Shown here: piece by piece, positions 9,356-18,013 of the stretch
Layout: each line of letters begins with the position of its first letter
Position numbering within the stretch: position 1 is the stretch's first letter
NCBI GenBank assembly: GCA_934540955.1
Contig: CAKTCY010000003.1
Span: forward strand, 1-63,165
Reading direction: 5' to 3'
Length of the DNA: 63,165 nucleotides
Source: an uncultured Faecalibacterium sp.
Lineage (GTDB): Bacteria > Bacillota > Clostridia > Oscillospirales > Ruminococcaceae
The notes under the pieces: generated by a model
Told to the model about the DNA's origin: nothing
The model's database searches: none
What the model saw: only the letters and a program-made list of their open reading frames with translations
Program-made: the position numbers and the translations under genes

Positions 9356-9358
9356 TTC

Positions 9359-10429
9359 TTATCCCTCCTTTTCCGGCTTCGGAGCCTCTGCGGCCTCAGG
9401 CGCGTCTGCCGGAGGCTGCGGAGCATCGGGCTGCTGCGCCGCAGCAGCCTCCTGCGGCGCGGGCAGCTCCCGATCCGCCGCCGGGTACAACGCTGCATAG
9501 CGTTCCCTGCGCAGAGCCTCCTGCTCAGCCATCCACTGAGCAGGATCAAATTCCGGCACGGGGGAATTCTGCAGTGCATCGCGCTGGACCACCACCACTG
9601 CGGTGAGATCATCCTCGGTGCGCTTGGCCAGCATCTCGGAGCCAAACAATTCCTTGATGTCCTCCGCCAGCGTCCGGGCAGCCTTTTCCGGGGTCTGCTC
9701 TCCCTCGGACAGCGTGCCATAGAGAAGGCTCTGCAGGAACGGATAAAACAATCCGCCTTTTTCCGGGACAAAGCTGTTCAGGACCCCATCCGTACAGAGC
9801 AGAAAACCGGCCACCGGCTTTTCGGCAGAGACGAAGGTCCAGCGCTCGGGGGCGGTCTGCAGGGGCTCCACACTGTTGGCCGCAGCATCGGGCCCGCCCT
9901 TACAACGCTGCGTGACGGCTTCATAGCTGCCGTCCGCATACTGAACCACGGCACCGTCGTCGCCGATGTGTCCGCAGTGGAGGTGACTGCCGTCAAAAAC
10001 CGCAACGGTCAGGGTGGAAGCAAGGTCGAGCTCCGGAGCAGCCTTCTCCTTTGCCAGAGCGGATACCGCAGCCTTGGCTGCAAGCATACTGCTGCGCAGC
10101 AGCTCCTGCAGCAGGGCGGCATCACGCAGGGCGGCTTCTTTGTCCGGCAGCTCCGCCAATGCAGCCTCCAGCGCGTCCAGAGCGGCCGCAACGGCGCACT
10201 GTGCGCCGAAATGCGACAGCGGGCAGGTGCTCACACCGTCGGCAATGGCGGCCAGCACAATGCCCTCCGGGAGAATGCGCATGGCGTTTGCATCCTGACA
10301 GGGGATGCCGCTCCGCTTGTGGCTGCGGCCCTGTGCCGATGCCGCCACAGCGGAAAATGCACCGGACACCGCGAGCTGTTCCGTATGATCCGGGAACTGC
10401 TCTGCCGTCAAAGCTTTTTCTTTTGCCAT
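9359..10429 (-). CDS. PP2C-family serine/threonine phosphatase (copy 1)
   Basis: A 356-aa protein starting MAKEKALTAEQ. ATG 10429 is chosen because GGAGG lies 8 bases upstream; longer open frame exists upstream but would read through the promoter region. PP2C metal-site motifs are present: IPCQDAN, AIADGVST, GHIGDDGAVV, LLCTDGVLNSF and KRTEDDLTAV. The last 70 residues are Pro/Ala/Glu-rich (PDAPQPPADAPEAAEAPKP), probably a flexible tail. It should dephosphorylate Ser/Thr residues set by the locus kinases. It is the first gene of the operon PP2C-HerA-WHH toxin-SUKH. It is most similar in layout to the PP2C at 13298-14611, which has IPCQDSS and ASADGVSA at the same places. Confidence 0.88.
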   Translation of the reverse strand: MAKEKALTAEQFPDHTEQLAVSGAFSAVAASAQGRSHKRSGIPCQDANAMRILPEGIVLAAIADGVSTCPLSHFGAQCAVAAALDALEAALAELPDKEAALRDAALLQELLRSSMLAAKAAVSALAKEKAAPELDLASTLTVAVFDGSHLHCGHIGDDGAVVQYADGSYEAVTQRCKGGPDAAANSVEPLQTAPERWTFVSAEKPVAGFLLCTDGVLNSFVPEKGGLFYPFLQSLLYGTLSEGEQTPEKAARTLAEDIKELFGSEMLAKRTEDDLTAVVVVQRDALQNSPVPEFDPAQWMAEQEALRRERYAALYPAADRELPAPQEAAAAQQPDAPQPPADAPEAAEAPKPEKEG

Positions 10430-10455
10430 AAGGAAAACCTCCATTGTCTGATCCC

Positions 10456-10480
10456 GGCGGGAACGGGTGGCGCTCCCGCC
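10456..10480 (-). other. GC hairpin in the 5' leader of the PP2C operon
   Basis: GGCGGGA (10456-10462) pairs with TCCCGCC (10474-10480). It lies between the predicted promoter (10501-10537) and the ATG at 10429, so it would form near the 5' end of the leftward mRNA. It may stabilise the transcript. It is not a terminator for this direction because no U-run follows. Confidence 0.4.
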
Positions 10481-10500
10481 TTGTTTTTTGCTCTGTCTAA

Positions 10501-10537
10501 AGACTATCATCCGGGGTCTGCGGTTTCGGAAGGGGGA
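10501..10537 (-). promoter_or_regulatory. TCCCCCT element with TAGTCT -10 (locus-specific promoter type)
   Basis: On the minus strand TCCCCCT (10537-10531) is followed after 24 bases by TAGTCT (10506-10501), about 75 bases upstream of the PP2C start at 10429. Spacing and orientation match the elements at 4355, 17960 and 23024. Confidence 0.55.
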
Positions 10538-10542
10538 AAAGC

Positions 10543-10582
10543 AAAACACCCGCAGTCGTTCCGTGACGACGGCGGGCGTTTT
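10543..10582 (-). terminator. Terminator of the VWA/kinase/PP2C operon
   Basis: On the minus strand a 17-bp stem (10582-10566 with 10559-10543) has one G-U wobble and one mismatch, a 6-base loop, and ends in UUUU then GCUUUU. It lies 17 bases beyond the stop of the gene ending at 10599 and just upstream of the next promoter. Confidence 0.75.
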
Positions 10583-10598
10583 GGGTAAGCTGAGAGCT

Positions 10599-12452
10599 TC
10601 ATAACAGCTGGACGAGCAGCAGGAGCAGGCTGGCGGCACCGGCCGCTGCACCAAGGCTCAGCTCCTGCCTCCAGCGGGGGCGGCTGCTGCGCTGCCGCAC
10701 AGCCTGAACGCCCTGATAGCCGCCGCAGCACAGACAGAACAGCGCGGACAGCAGCGAAAGCGCTGTGCCGAGGCTCAGAAGTGCCAGCGCACCGGTCAGT
10801 GCCATGAGGGCGGTGGGCCAGTCCGGGGTGATGATCTCATGCTCCGGGCCCACCACGACCGTACAGCGCCCGATGCAGGCGCCCCCGACAGGCGAAGCGG
10901 CAGACAGCTCCAGCGTGGTAGAGCCTTCCCTGCGCGGGAGAAGGACGCCCCGGGCGGCATCGTAAACAGCAATGTCCGGATCAAGGGTACGCCCCTGCAC
11001 CTGCGCCGTCACACCGGTCGGCAGCAGAGAAAACGCTACCGGCATCTCCTGCTGCATCCGCAGATCGATCTGCGCAGGCAGCCGGATGGCAGTGGGCTCA
11101 GCCTTTACGGTCAGCGGCACCGTGCCCTGCACCTGTCCGATGGTCAGACGGATGACGCCGCTGCCGGGTCGGCAGGCGCGGAACCGTCCGCCGCCCAGAG
11201 ACTGCGCAAGACCTGTCGGCTCAACGCTCCAGACGGCCTGATTCAGGTTCTCGGCCTTCTGCGGTGTCCAGAGGGCTGCCACACGGAACTCCTGCCGGGG
11301 AACCGGCGCTGCTCCGGGCAGCGTCAGCGTGATCCTTTGCACACGCTCCACGCGGCGGATGCGAAGGCTGTGGGCGGCCAGCACGCGTTCCGGACTGGAA
11401 AAGCCGCGGGTACAGACCTGCAGCGTCAGGGTGCCTTCTCTCGCGGCCAGGCAGCGCTGTCCGGAGCCCTGCAGCAGGTCGCCGGGGCTGACCTTGAGCT
11501 CTACCGGAACGGAAACCGGAATATGCCGCAGCGCGTCGGACAGGCTGAACACACTGCCCAGCTCAAGCTCCCCGGGCAGGTCGATGCGCGCCGCCGGGAC
11601 CGGGCTGGTGAGGAGTGCGCGGAGGGCATCCTCCTCAAAGGCATCCCGGCGCTGCTGCGGATGGTGGCTCTGTCCCTTTGCTGCGGCCTGCAGCCGGGCC
11701 AGCGCCGGGCGGGTCACAAAGGCCTCCACCCACATGGCGGCAAACGCAGCAAAGGCTGCTGCGCTGCCCACGAACCGGGGCAGCGCGGTGCTTTGTGCTA
11801 CGGGCAAAAATCCGGCAAAGCGAGGTGCGCTCCCCCCTGCGGGATCAATGCAGTAGACCACATCGCCGGTCTGCAGAGCAGCCCCGGAGGCCGTCAGCTG
11901 CTCCGGGCGGAGCCGGGCAGCCTCGGCCACAAACAGGGTGCCGCTGCCCGAAGCCGGATGCAGGCCGGGGCTCCAGTCCGGCGTATTGGGAAAAAGGCAC
12001 CAGCCGCCCCGGCAGGGCTTCCAGCGGCAGGCGTTCTGCTGCGGCAGAAGGGCTTGGGTCTGGTCGATGCCGCCCAGCTGCAGGAGGCGCATCGGCTGCG
12101 GCGAGAGCTGCTGCAGGGCGGACGCCTTTGCTACACGCTGTGCAGCCTTCAGGCGCTCTTCCAGCGGGATCAGTTCTTTTTCCTGCGGGATGCAGGAAAA
12201 GCCCTTGCAGGCTGTCTCCCGGCGGAACAGCGCCCGCAGAATACAGGCCTCGATCGCCCCGCCGTAGAATTGCACGGTGAACGGGCCGTTGCATTCACTC
12301 CGGAGCCAGTCCGGAAGCTTTTCGGCATATTCCAGAAACCCCTGCCCGGCACAGGCCGACAGGGGGCTGAGTGCAGAAACGCTCTGCCCATCGATGCGCA
12401 CAACGGCATACGTTGTAAAGCGGTCCTCCATGAGCTGAACAACAGGAACCAT
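10599..12452 (-). CDS. Ig-like (bacterial Ig/BIG2-like) membrane protein of unknown function
   Basis: A 617-aa protein starting MVPVVQLMEDRF, with AAAGGAAAGGA upstream. There is no N-terminal signal peptide. Residues about 320-520 contain beta-rich segments resembling bacterial Ig-like domains (LKVSPGDLLQ, VWSVEPTG, GVIRLTIGQVQGTVPLTV, TTLELSAASPVGG). Two or three hydrophobic segments are at the C-terminus (about 540-575 and 597-617), so it is probably tail-anchored or polytopic. I do not recognise the N-terminal 300 residues. It is the last gene of the operon starting at 17895 and ends at a terminator. A structural or anchoring role is possible, but there is no direct evidence. Confidence 0.65.
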   Translation of the reverse strand: MVPVVQLMEDRFTTYAVVRIDGQSVSALSPLSACAGQGFLEYAEKLPDWLRSECNGPFTVQFYGGAIEACILRALFRRETACKGFSCIPQEKELIPLEERLKAAQRVAKASALQQLSPQPMRLLQLGGIDQTQALLPQQNACRWKPCRGGWCLFPNTPDWSPGLHPASGSGTLFVAEAARLRPEQLTASGAALQTGDVVYCIDPAGGSAPRFAGFLPVAQSTALPRFVGSAAAFAAFAAMWVEAFVTRPALARLQAAAKGQSHHPQQRRDAFEEDALRALLTSPVPAARIDLPGELELGSVFSLSDALRHIPVSVPVELKVSPGDLLQGSGQRCLAAREGTLTLQVCTRGFSSPERVLAAHSLRIRRVERVQRITLTLPGAAPVPRQEFRVAALWTPQKAENLNQAVWSVEPTGLAQSLGGGRFRACRPGSGVIRLTIGQVQGTVPLTVKAEPTAIRLPAQIDLRMQQEMPVAFSLLPTGVTAQVQGRTLDPDIAVYDAARGVLLPRREGSTTLELSAASPVGGACIGRCTVVVGPEHEIITPDWPTALMALTGALALLSLGTALSLLSALFCLCCGGYQGVQAVRQRSSRPRWRQELSLGAAAGAASLLLLLVQLL

Positions 12453-12479
12453 GACAGCTTCCTTTCCTTTGGCCGCAGC

Positions 12480-13274
12480 TCAGACGGATGCGGCCTGCCA
12501 ACGGGTAATGTCGGGAATGGCGCGAAGATCGCCGGGTCGGTGGGTGGCGCGGAGCTCGGCTCTTGTTCTGGCAAAGCAGTCCTGCCGGGGTGCTCCCGTG
12601 TCCGTAAGGTCGCAGGTCACATCCACGAACAGATTCTGGCTGCCCATGTGGACGATGTTCCAAGCGTGGTTGTTCTCAGGCTCCGAAGCGGAGCCGTTGC
12701 CCTCGAGATGTCCGATCACAACAAAGCTGTGAACACCGAAAATGCTGCAAAGGTACTTGTAAAGCACGGCAATGCCTTCGCACACGGCCTCTCCCTCCAC
12801 CGCGCCCAGCAGTGTAAAGGCCTCCGGGCGCTCCATGCCGCCATAGTGGATGCCAGAGGCCAGCACATCGTGCAGCCAATGCGCAAGCTCCCGCTCGCTG
12901 CATAGCCCCAAGGCCTGTCCGCGCTGCTGGATGCGGCGTGTGTAGGCAGCGACCAGCTCCAGCTTCTGCCGGAGCTCCGGCGGTGAAAACAGCGGCTCGA
13001 CCTTCACAGTGGTGGAGCCGCCAAAGAGACTGCGGCAGGTAAAGCCGACGGCTGTGTTGAAATCGATGTAGAACGTCCGCTCCGGGTGGTCATAGCGCAA
13101 GGCTGTGAATACCCGGCTCAGAGCATCCGGGGCAAGGAGCGGGAGCTTGACGGTGAACTGCAGGCGTGCCAGTGCGTCTGCCAGCTGGTCATACGCCCGC
13201 TGCTCGTCCGAGGTGAGAAGCTTACGGTAGTAAGCAAACTGCGGGGGAAACGCCAGCAGAGGATTTTCCGGCAT
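12480..13274 (-). CDS. Transglutaminase-like (papain-fold) protein
   Basis: A 264-aa protein starting MPENPLLAF. A Cys-His-Asp triad in transglutaminase-like order is visible: Cys165 in GEAVCEGIAVLYKYL, His203 in NNHAWNIV and Asp218 in LFVDVTCD. This is the transglut_core pattern of bacterial proteases, amidases or crosslinking enzymes. No signal peptide is seen, so it should act in the cytosol. A DALSRVFTALRYDHPE segment is typical of YebA/YuxL-like N-terminal helices in such proteins, though this is less certain. The gene lies between the PP2C with Zn ribbon and the Ig-like membrane protein, so a processing role within the complex is plausible. Confidence 0.8.
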   Translation of the reverse strand: MPENPLLAFPPQFAYYRKLLTSDEQRAYDQLADALARLQFTVKLPLLAPDALSRVFTALRYDHPERTFYIDFNTAVGFTCRSLFGGSTTVKVEPLFSPPELRQKLELVAAYTRRIQQRGQALGLCSERELAHWLHDVLASGIHYGGMERPEAFTLLGAVEGEAVCEGIAVLYKYLCSIFGVHSFVVIGHLEGNGSASEPENNHAWNIVHMGSQNLFVDVTCDLTDTGAPRQDCFARTRAELRATHRPGDLRAIPDITRWQAASV

Positions 13275-13297
13275 GAGGGCTCCATCCTTTCGGTAGA

Positions 13298-14611
13298 TCA
13301 ACGCAGTCGGTGGGCGCAGTAGGCACAATAGCAGGGCACCCGCTCAGCAGAGACGCGGGTGCGTGCACCACAGCAGGGACACACCTGTTCATACTCCATT
13401 TCAACGCTGTAAAGACTGTCCTCCATCAGATCGACCATCAGGGCGGACAGATCCCGGAGCGCGCCCCGAACACGGAGACCGGCAGCCTGCACGACCTGCC
13501 ATGTGCGGTCGTCCTGCATACGCTGCCCGCGCGCAGCGCCTGCCTGCGCTGCCGTACAGCGGTGCTGCGGTACGGCCTCGGGTGCCGGACGGGTCTTGGC
13601 AGCGGCAGGCTGGGCGGGACGGCTGACGACCGGCCCGATCGGAGCGGAGGGCTGACCGTACAGCTCTTTCTTCAGCTGTTCCTTGACTTTCATCGTTTCG
13701 CGGTCCCATGCCTCCCGGTCAAAGGCAGGCAGGACGGCGGTTTTGAGTGCGTCGGTGTTGGCGGCCAGCACAAGGGTCAGATCATCGTCATAACGGTTGG
13801 CATACTCCGGAGCTGCAAGGAGATCGCTGAGCTGCTCCAGCAGCGCTTCATGACCCTTCTGCGCCGGCTCCAGCAGCTGCGCGAGGAACGGACCGTAAAC
13901 GCGGTTATGCAGCTTCGCTTTGGCAACGTAGGAGTCCAGCACACCATCCGTGCACAGAGCAGCCGCCAGCACATTCTCAAGCTTGCCAAACTCGTATTCG
14001 TTCGTGTCACCCTGCAGCGGGACCACATGGCTGCTCGTATCATCGCCATCCTTGCCCTTATGCCGTTTTGTTACCATGCGGTAGGTGCCCGCCTGATCCA
14101 GCACCACGATGCCGCCATCACCACAGTGGGCATACCACAGAGAGGAGCCATCGTAGACTGCCACATCCAGTGTGGACATCAGCTCAAAGGTCAGGCAGTT
14201 CAGCTTCTCCGAAAGCTCCTCCACGCAGTCGCGGGCCGCCTGAAAGGCAGCGGGCAGCAGCTCGGTAACGAGCTTGCAGTCCCGCGCTTCGGCATCGTCA
14301 GGCAGCGCCGTCAGCTGCCCCTTGAGGTAATTCAGGGCAGCCGTTACCGCCGCCTTGCTGCCGATATCGGACCGGCGGCAGGCACTGACGCCATCTGCCG
14401 AGGCCATCAGCAGCAGACCCGTCTCCGGGACCGCCATACAGCCGCTGCTGTCCTGACAGGGGATCTTGTTCCGGATATGGTACACCCCCTGATCGGACTG
14501 TGCCGCACAGACCATGGGGCCGATGCAGAGGCTGCGTTCCGGCTTTTCCATCGGTTCCTTATCTGCAGCCGCAGGCTCTGCATCGGGGATGTTTTTTTCC
14601 AGGTTATCCAT
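13298..14611 (-). CDS. PP2C phosphatase with C-terminal Zn ribbon (copy 2)
   Basis: A 437-aa protein starting MDNLEKNIPDAEP, with AAAGGAG 8 bases upstream. PP2C motifs are IPCQDSS, ASADGVSA, HCGDGGIVVL, LCTDGVLDS and YDDDLTLV. A Pro/Ala linker (about 330-375) leads to a C-terminal four-cysteine ribbon CPCC then CYCAYC. In TerY-associated triads, VWA, PP2C and kinase proteins are encoded together and often carry Zn ribbons, and this gene fits. It probably reverses phosphorylation by the neighbouring kinase-like protein (15109-16344). The HRHKGKD and DTSSHVVPL segments parallel the copy at 9359-10429, which supports paralogy. Confidence 0.88.
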   Translation of the reverse strand: MDNLEKNIPDAEPAAADKEPMEKPERSLCIGPMVCAAQSDQGVYHIRNKIPCQDSSGCMAVPETGLLLMASADGVSACRRSDIGSKAAVTAALNYLKGQLTALPDDAEARDCKLVTELLPAAFQAARDCVEELSEKLNCLTFELMSTLDVAVYDGSSLWYAHCGDGGIVVLDQAGTYRMVTKRHKGKDGDDTSSHVVPLQGDTNEYEFGKLENVLAAALCTDGVLDSYVAKAKLHNRVYGPFLAQLLEPAQKGHEALLEQLSDLLAAPEYANRYDDDLTLVLAANTDALKTAVLPAFDREAWDRETMKVKEQLKKELYGQPSAPIGPVVSRPAQPAAAKTRPAPEAVPQHRCTAAQAGAARGQRMQDDRTWQVVQAAGLRVRGALRDLSALMVDLMEDSLYSVEMEYEQVCPCCGARTRVSAERVPCYCAYCAHRLR

Positions 14612-14637
14612 GCTAATTCTCCTTTTGTTGGGCGGGC

Positions 14638-15093
14638 TCAGCCGCCGAAGATTCCCAGAATCAGGAAGATCAGGAATACGAACAGAAAAATCACGCTGAG
14701 AACAGCCGCGATGACGCCGAGCACTCCGCCGATGAGGAGCATCCCGGCCAGTAAAGCCAGCGGAGCCAGCACAAGCTGGAGCGCAGAGAGCGCCAGCCAG
14801 GGCCACGCATTCGCAGCGGTGGTGTAGCGTTCCTCAAGCCAGTGTGCTGTCAGCCACCCGGTAAAGAGCCCGGTGCTGCCGATGAGCAGCATCGCTTCCC
14901 CCGAACCGGCAAGCTGTGGCAGAAGCCCGGGCAGCGGGTTCGTCAGGATCACGCCGGAGGCTGCACCCGCCGAACACATGAAGAGATACAGCATATTGGC
15001 ATCTCTGCGAATGGGCGTACCCGTGGGCACCCTTGCCCACGCCGGACGCTGCAAAAGCCGCTGCCAGATGCTGCGCCATGGGATCCGCTTCAT
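14638..15093 (-). CDS. Small polytopic membrane protein
   Basis: A 151-aa protein starting MKRIPWRSIW, with AAGGAG 7 bases upstream. A GTG two codons further up is a weaker alternative start. About three to four hydrophobic segments cover residues 35-151, ending in IFLFVFLIFLILGIFGG. Its last third resembles the hydrophobic C-terminus of the kinase at 18605-20161 (APLAVLVLAGLL, ending LSSLCGG). The membrane part that is fused to that kinase is therefore encoded separately here, next to the kinase at 15109-16344. Function unknown; probably a membrane anchor or partner for that kinase. Confidence 0.7.
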   Translation of the reverse strand: MKRIPWRSIWQRLLQRPAWARVPTGTPIRRDANMLYLFMCSAGAASGVILTNPLPGLLPQLAGSGEAMLLIGSTGLFTGWLTAHWLEERYTTAANAWPWLALSALQLVLAPLALLAGMLLIGGVLGVIAAVLSVIFLFVFLIFLILGIFGG

Positions 15094-15108
15094 GAGCACG
15101 CTCCTTCC

Positions 15109-16344
15109 TCAGGACTTGCTGAACAGGCTCTTGAAGGAGCGCAGCAGCGTTTTGCTCTTCGATCCGGAGGAAGCATTGGCCGATGCACCGCCGGAGGCCG
15201 AAGGCGTAAGGCGGGGCACCGGATTTCCGGCAGGGTAACCAACCGATACGGCAGGCCGGGAAGAAGCCGGCTGAACAGTGGGCTGCGGCGGTTCGCCGCT
15301 GAGCTGCTCCCATGCAGACCGGACACGCTGCTCCGCCGCGCAGAAGGGACAGCTGCGGTTGTGATCCTTGAGGTAGCGATGGGCCGGGTTGGCACTGCAG
15401 GTCACAAAAGAGCGGCGGCGGTAGAGCTCCAGCAGCAGCATCTTGTAAATGCCGGCCTTTACGCGGTTGGGAATGGCAGCCCTTACCGTGTTCTCATCGT
15501 ATGTAAAGGTATATCCGAATGCCGTGCGGAACTTTGCCGGGAGCGCAGCCAGATCCAGTGCATAAAGAGGAACCTTCACATTGGGCGTCTGGCGAAACCA
15601 GGGGCAGATGCCGTGCACGATATTGTACGTTGCATCGCTGTAAGGAAGCGATTGCTGATCGGTGGTCTGGATGGCCGCCGAGAACGGATGCGCACCCACC
15701 AGAAGCTCAAACAGATGGATCGCCAAGGCAAAATCGTCGCTGGCCTCGGTATAGTTGTTGCGGGACATATTTCTGCCCTGCAGCTCGGGCGGCACATAGG
15801 AGGGCACACCCACACCGGTGCGGTAATGCTGGCCCGTGGCTTTATCCGTGAACTCGAAGGAGTCTACATCGATTACCACCACAGAGCCGTCCTTGCGGAC
15901 GAGGAAGTTTGCACTGTTGGCATCGCCAATGATGTACCCGTGGTCATGGGCGTGCTCGAAGATCCACGCCAGATGATAGGCTACCGCAATGGAGTGCGTC
16001 CAGTTGTACGGCGTGCTGAACACCTTGTCACGCTTGTCCGGGCGCATCACGTTGAAGAGCGGCTGTCCCTCCTCACGGTGCATCAGGTAGCCTACGAACT
16101 TTCCGGTCGGGTCATACAGCAGGTGGAGAGGCCACGCATACAGGCGGCGGCCCTCCACCATGCCGTCGAACCGTTCGTTCACCATGGCACGGATCTTGGC
16201 CTCCTGCTCAGGCTTACCCTTCTTATAGATCTTGGCGCAAAGGGAGGGCTGCCCCTCCACGCCATAGATCCGGGATTCACCTCCTTCCCCGAAAGAATCT
16301 CCCGACAGCTGATAAAACTGCCGACTCTCCGTGATAACGTTCAT
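15109..16344 (-). CDS. Protein kinase-like protein with Zn ribbon (TerY-triad type)
   Basis: A 411-aa protein starting MNVITESRQFYQL, with AAGGGGAG upstream. Kinase-fold motifs are GEGGESRIY (19-27), Lys38 in CAKIYKK, the catalytic loop IIGDANSANFLV near 137-148 (Asp and Asn kept, HRD altered) and the metal loop VIDVDSFEF near 159. A C..H..CPFC ribbon follows at about 325-350 (FVTCSANPAHRYLK, SCPFCAAEQR), then a Ser/Pro-rich tail. This divergent kinase is the family partnered with TerY-like VWA and PP2C proteins. The key residues look sufficient for activity, but it could also be a nucleotide-binding scaffold. Neighbours are a VWA protein upstream and a membrane protein downstream. Confidence 0.82.
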   Translation of the reverse strand: MNVITESRQFYQLSGDSFGEGGESRIYGVEGQPSLCAKIYKKGKPEQEAKIRAMVNERFDGMVEGRRLYAWPLHLLYDPTGKFVGYLMHREEGQPLFNVMRPDKRDKVFSTPYNWTHSIAVAYHLAWIFEHAHDHGYIIGDANSANFLVRKDGSVVVIDVDSFEFTDKATGQHYRTGVGVPSYVPPELQGRNMSRNNYTEASDDFALAIHLFELLVGAHPFSAAIQTTDQQSLPYSDATYNIVHGICPWFRQTPNVKVPLYALDLAALPAKFRTAFGYTFTYDENTVRAAIPNRVKAGIYKMLLLELYRRRSFVTCSANPAHRYLKDHNRSCPFCAAEQRVRSAWEQLSGEPPQPTVQPASSRPAVSVGYPAGNPVPRLTPSASGGASANASSGSKSKTLLRSFKSLFSKS

Positions 16345-16394
16345 GGAATCTTCTCCCCTTCCGGTCATGTACACTTCGGGCGGCCGCCTGAGCA

Positions 16395-17189
16395 TCACAT
16401 ATCCAGACAGTTGTCGTCCTCGGACTCAGGGGCATCCTGTGCCGTCTGACCCTTCAGAACATTCACGACCGTAGTCTGGTTGCTCGGGCCGCTGTGCACC
16501 AGCAGGTCAGACATACTGTCCGTCAGGTAGTTGAGGGCCTCGCTGAAATTGGAGGCATCGGCAGCCTTGAGGATGGGACCGTTGTCGGCGATCTCCTTCA
16601 GGTCGCCGAAATCGACCTGCTTCCCCACACCCAGCGGTACGATGCAGACCTTGTTGCGGTGCATCATGTCGTGGAGACGGGCAAGGACGGCGTCCTTCCG
16701 CTCGGAGTCCGTGGCGGCGCCGTCGGTCACCAGAATAATGGTGCCAACGTAGCTGCTCATGCCGAGCTGATAATACATATTGCGGCGCTGCTGAAGGTTG
16801 TCCAGCGCCAATTCCAGCGCTTCGTACAGAGGGGTCTCGCCGTCGGGCTCGGGCAGCTGAGGAGCGCGATAGTCGGTGCCGGAGACCCAGTCCTGCAGAA
16901 CACGGACTTCACGTCCGAAGGTGATGATCTGAATATCCATACAGCCTGCAGCCTTGGCGCTGCTCTGCAGCGAGGCTTCGATGGCCGCCGCGCTGTTCTG
17001 CATTTCCTCATCACCGCCATTCAGCTCGTTGCTCAGAGAACGGTCAAACAGGAAAACGATGGGCAGATGCGACTCCGAAATGTTCATGGGCGGCATAAAG
17101 CCGGGCTCCGTCTCCTGCAGGGGGAAGCTCCGGTCATCCCCGTTCAGAGGGGCAGAAACCGGCGATGCAAAGGTATTCAAGGTATCCAT
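16395..17189 (-). CDS. VWA-domain protein (TerY-like, copy 2)
   Basis: A 264-aa protein starting MDTLNTFASPV, with AAAAAAGGAGAG upstream. The VWA fold begins near residue 42 (HLPIVFLFDRSLS), where the MIDAS DxSxS is present as DRSLS. The rest of the site is Thr in GETPLYEAL and Asp in LVTDGAATDSERK. The acidic C-terminal tail (DAPESEDDNCLDM) is outside the fold. TerY-like VWA proteins bind metal and act as intracellular scaffolds for phospho-signalling partners. It is paralogous to the next gene upstream (17215-17895), which has DGSSS and TDGLATDSEYE at the same positions. Confidence 0.85.
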   Translation of the reverse strand: MDTLNTFASPVSAPLNGDDRSFPLQETEPGFMPPMNISESHLPIVFLFDRSLSNELNGGDEEMQNSAAAIEASLQSSAKAAGCMDIQIITFGREVRVLQDWVSGTDYRAPQLPEPDGETPLYEALELALDNLQQRRNMYYQLGMSSYVGTIILVTDGAATDSERKDAVLARLHDMMHRNKVCIVPLGVGKQVDFGDLKEIADNGPILKAADASNFSEALNYLTDSMSDLLVHSGPSNQTTVVNVLKGQTAQDAPESEDDNCLDM

Positions 17190-17214
17190 AATGATCTCTC
17201 CTTTTTTCTTATAA

Positions 17215-17895
17215 TCAGCAGACCGTGACGCACGCAGGAGTCGGCAGGGTCTTCACGTTCTCGAGAGAAGGATCGCTTTTGGCGAGATTTACCATAGAAT
17301 TCGAGAACCAGATGAACGCCTCCTTGAAGCAAGAGTAGTCTGCCTTCAGCACCTTGCCCTTTCCGCCCGGCAGATAGCTGCGCAGCTTTTCCACATCCGC
17401 ATTGCCAACCGCCATCACATACAGGGTGACGCCCTTGTTGGCATAGGCTTCGTTCAGCAGGCGCTTTGCCTCGGCTTCGTACTCACTGTCCGTAGCCAGA
17501 CCGTCCGTCATGGCAAAGATAATGGGGCGGAAGTAGGAAACGCCCATGGTCTTGTACTGATCCTTGCGGGCGCGCAGATCCTGCAGCGCGGTGATCAGTG
17601 CCTGATTGAAGGCGGTGCAGCCTTCAGCCCGCAGCGTGGGAGCCTGATACTCTGCAGCGGGGGTAAAGGCGGTCTCGCGGTTGACGGTATTGCTGAAGGA
17701 GATGACCTCAACATCGATCGTGCCCGCAGCCTTCTCATCCTTTTTGAGCACGTTGCCAAATTCGACCAGACCAGCGTTGACCGACTGGATACCGATTCCA
17801 CCCATGGAACTGGAGCCATCGCTGAGAATAACGGTGGGGCAGTGCTTTTCGGTGATGTCGATCGGGGGCAGACTTGCAAAACGTTCGGTAGCCAT
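17215..17895 (-). CDS. TerY-like VWA protein (copy 1)
   Basis: A 226-aa protein starting MATERFASLPPID, with AAAGGAG upstream. It is almost wholly a VWA domain: MIDAS DGSSSM near 26-31, Thr in GCTAFNQAL near 93 and FAMTDGLATDSEYE near 130. A single-domain, cytosolic VWA of this size matches TerY of the tellurium-resistance-associated systems. In the known triads it is encoded with a PP2C phosphatase and a kinase, as here. It is the first gene of a seven-gene leftward operon and has a locus-type promoter and a leader hairpin upstream. Confidence 0.88.
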   Translation of the reverse strand: MATERFASLPPIDITEKHCPTVILSDGSSSMGGIGIQSVNAGLVEFGNVLKKDEKAAGTIDVEVISFSNTVNRETAFTPAAEYQAPTLRAEGCTAFNQALITALQDLRARKDQYKTMGVSYFRPIIFAMTDGLATDSEYEAEAKRLLNEAYANKGVTLYVMAVGNADVEKLRSYLPGGKGKVLKADYSCFKEAFIWFSNSMVNLAKSDPSLENVKTLPTPACVTVC

Positions 17896-17927
17896 AATTG
17901 AATCTCCTTTATTTTTGTTTTTTCTGT

Positions 17928-17950
17928 GCAGAGGAGCGGTTCCCCTCTGC
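17928..17950 (-). other. Leader hairpin upstream of the TerY operon
   Basis: GCAGAGG (17928-17934) pairs with CCTCTGC (17944-17950). It lies just downstream of the predicted transcription start (about 17953) and 33 bases upstream of the ATG at 17895. A hairpin at the very 5' end often protects mRNA. No U-run follows in the leftward direction. Confidence 0.4.
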
Positions 17951-17959
17951 TGTGCTTTA

Positions 17960-17996
17960 AGTAAACTCCCTCTTTTTCACGTTTTGAAAAGGGGGA
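17960..17996 (-). promoter_or_regulatory. TCCCCCT element with TTTACT -10 (locus-specific promoter type)
   Basis: On the minus strand TCCCCCT (17996-17990) is followed after 24 bases by TTTACT (17965-17960), upstream of the TerY-like gene. The spacing is the same as in the elements at 4355, 10501 and 23024. Confidence 0.5.
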
Positions 17997-18013
17997 AGCA
18001 AAAAATGAGCATT

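Noticed and set aside
17928..17950. Hairpin between the VTT-like gene and the TerY-like gene as a terminator for the upstream unit
   Set aside because: After the stem the leftward strand reads ACAGAAAAAACAAAAA, not a U-run, and the hairpin lies downstream of the predicted TerY promoter.
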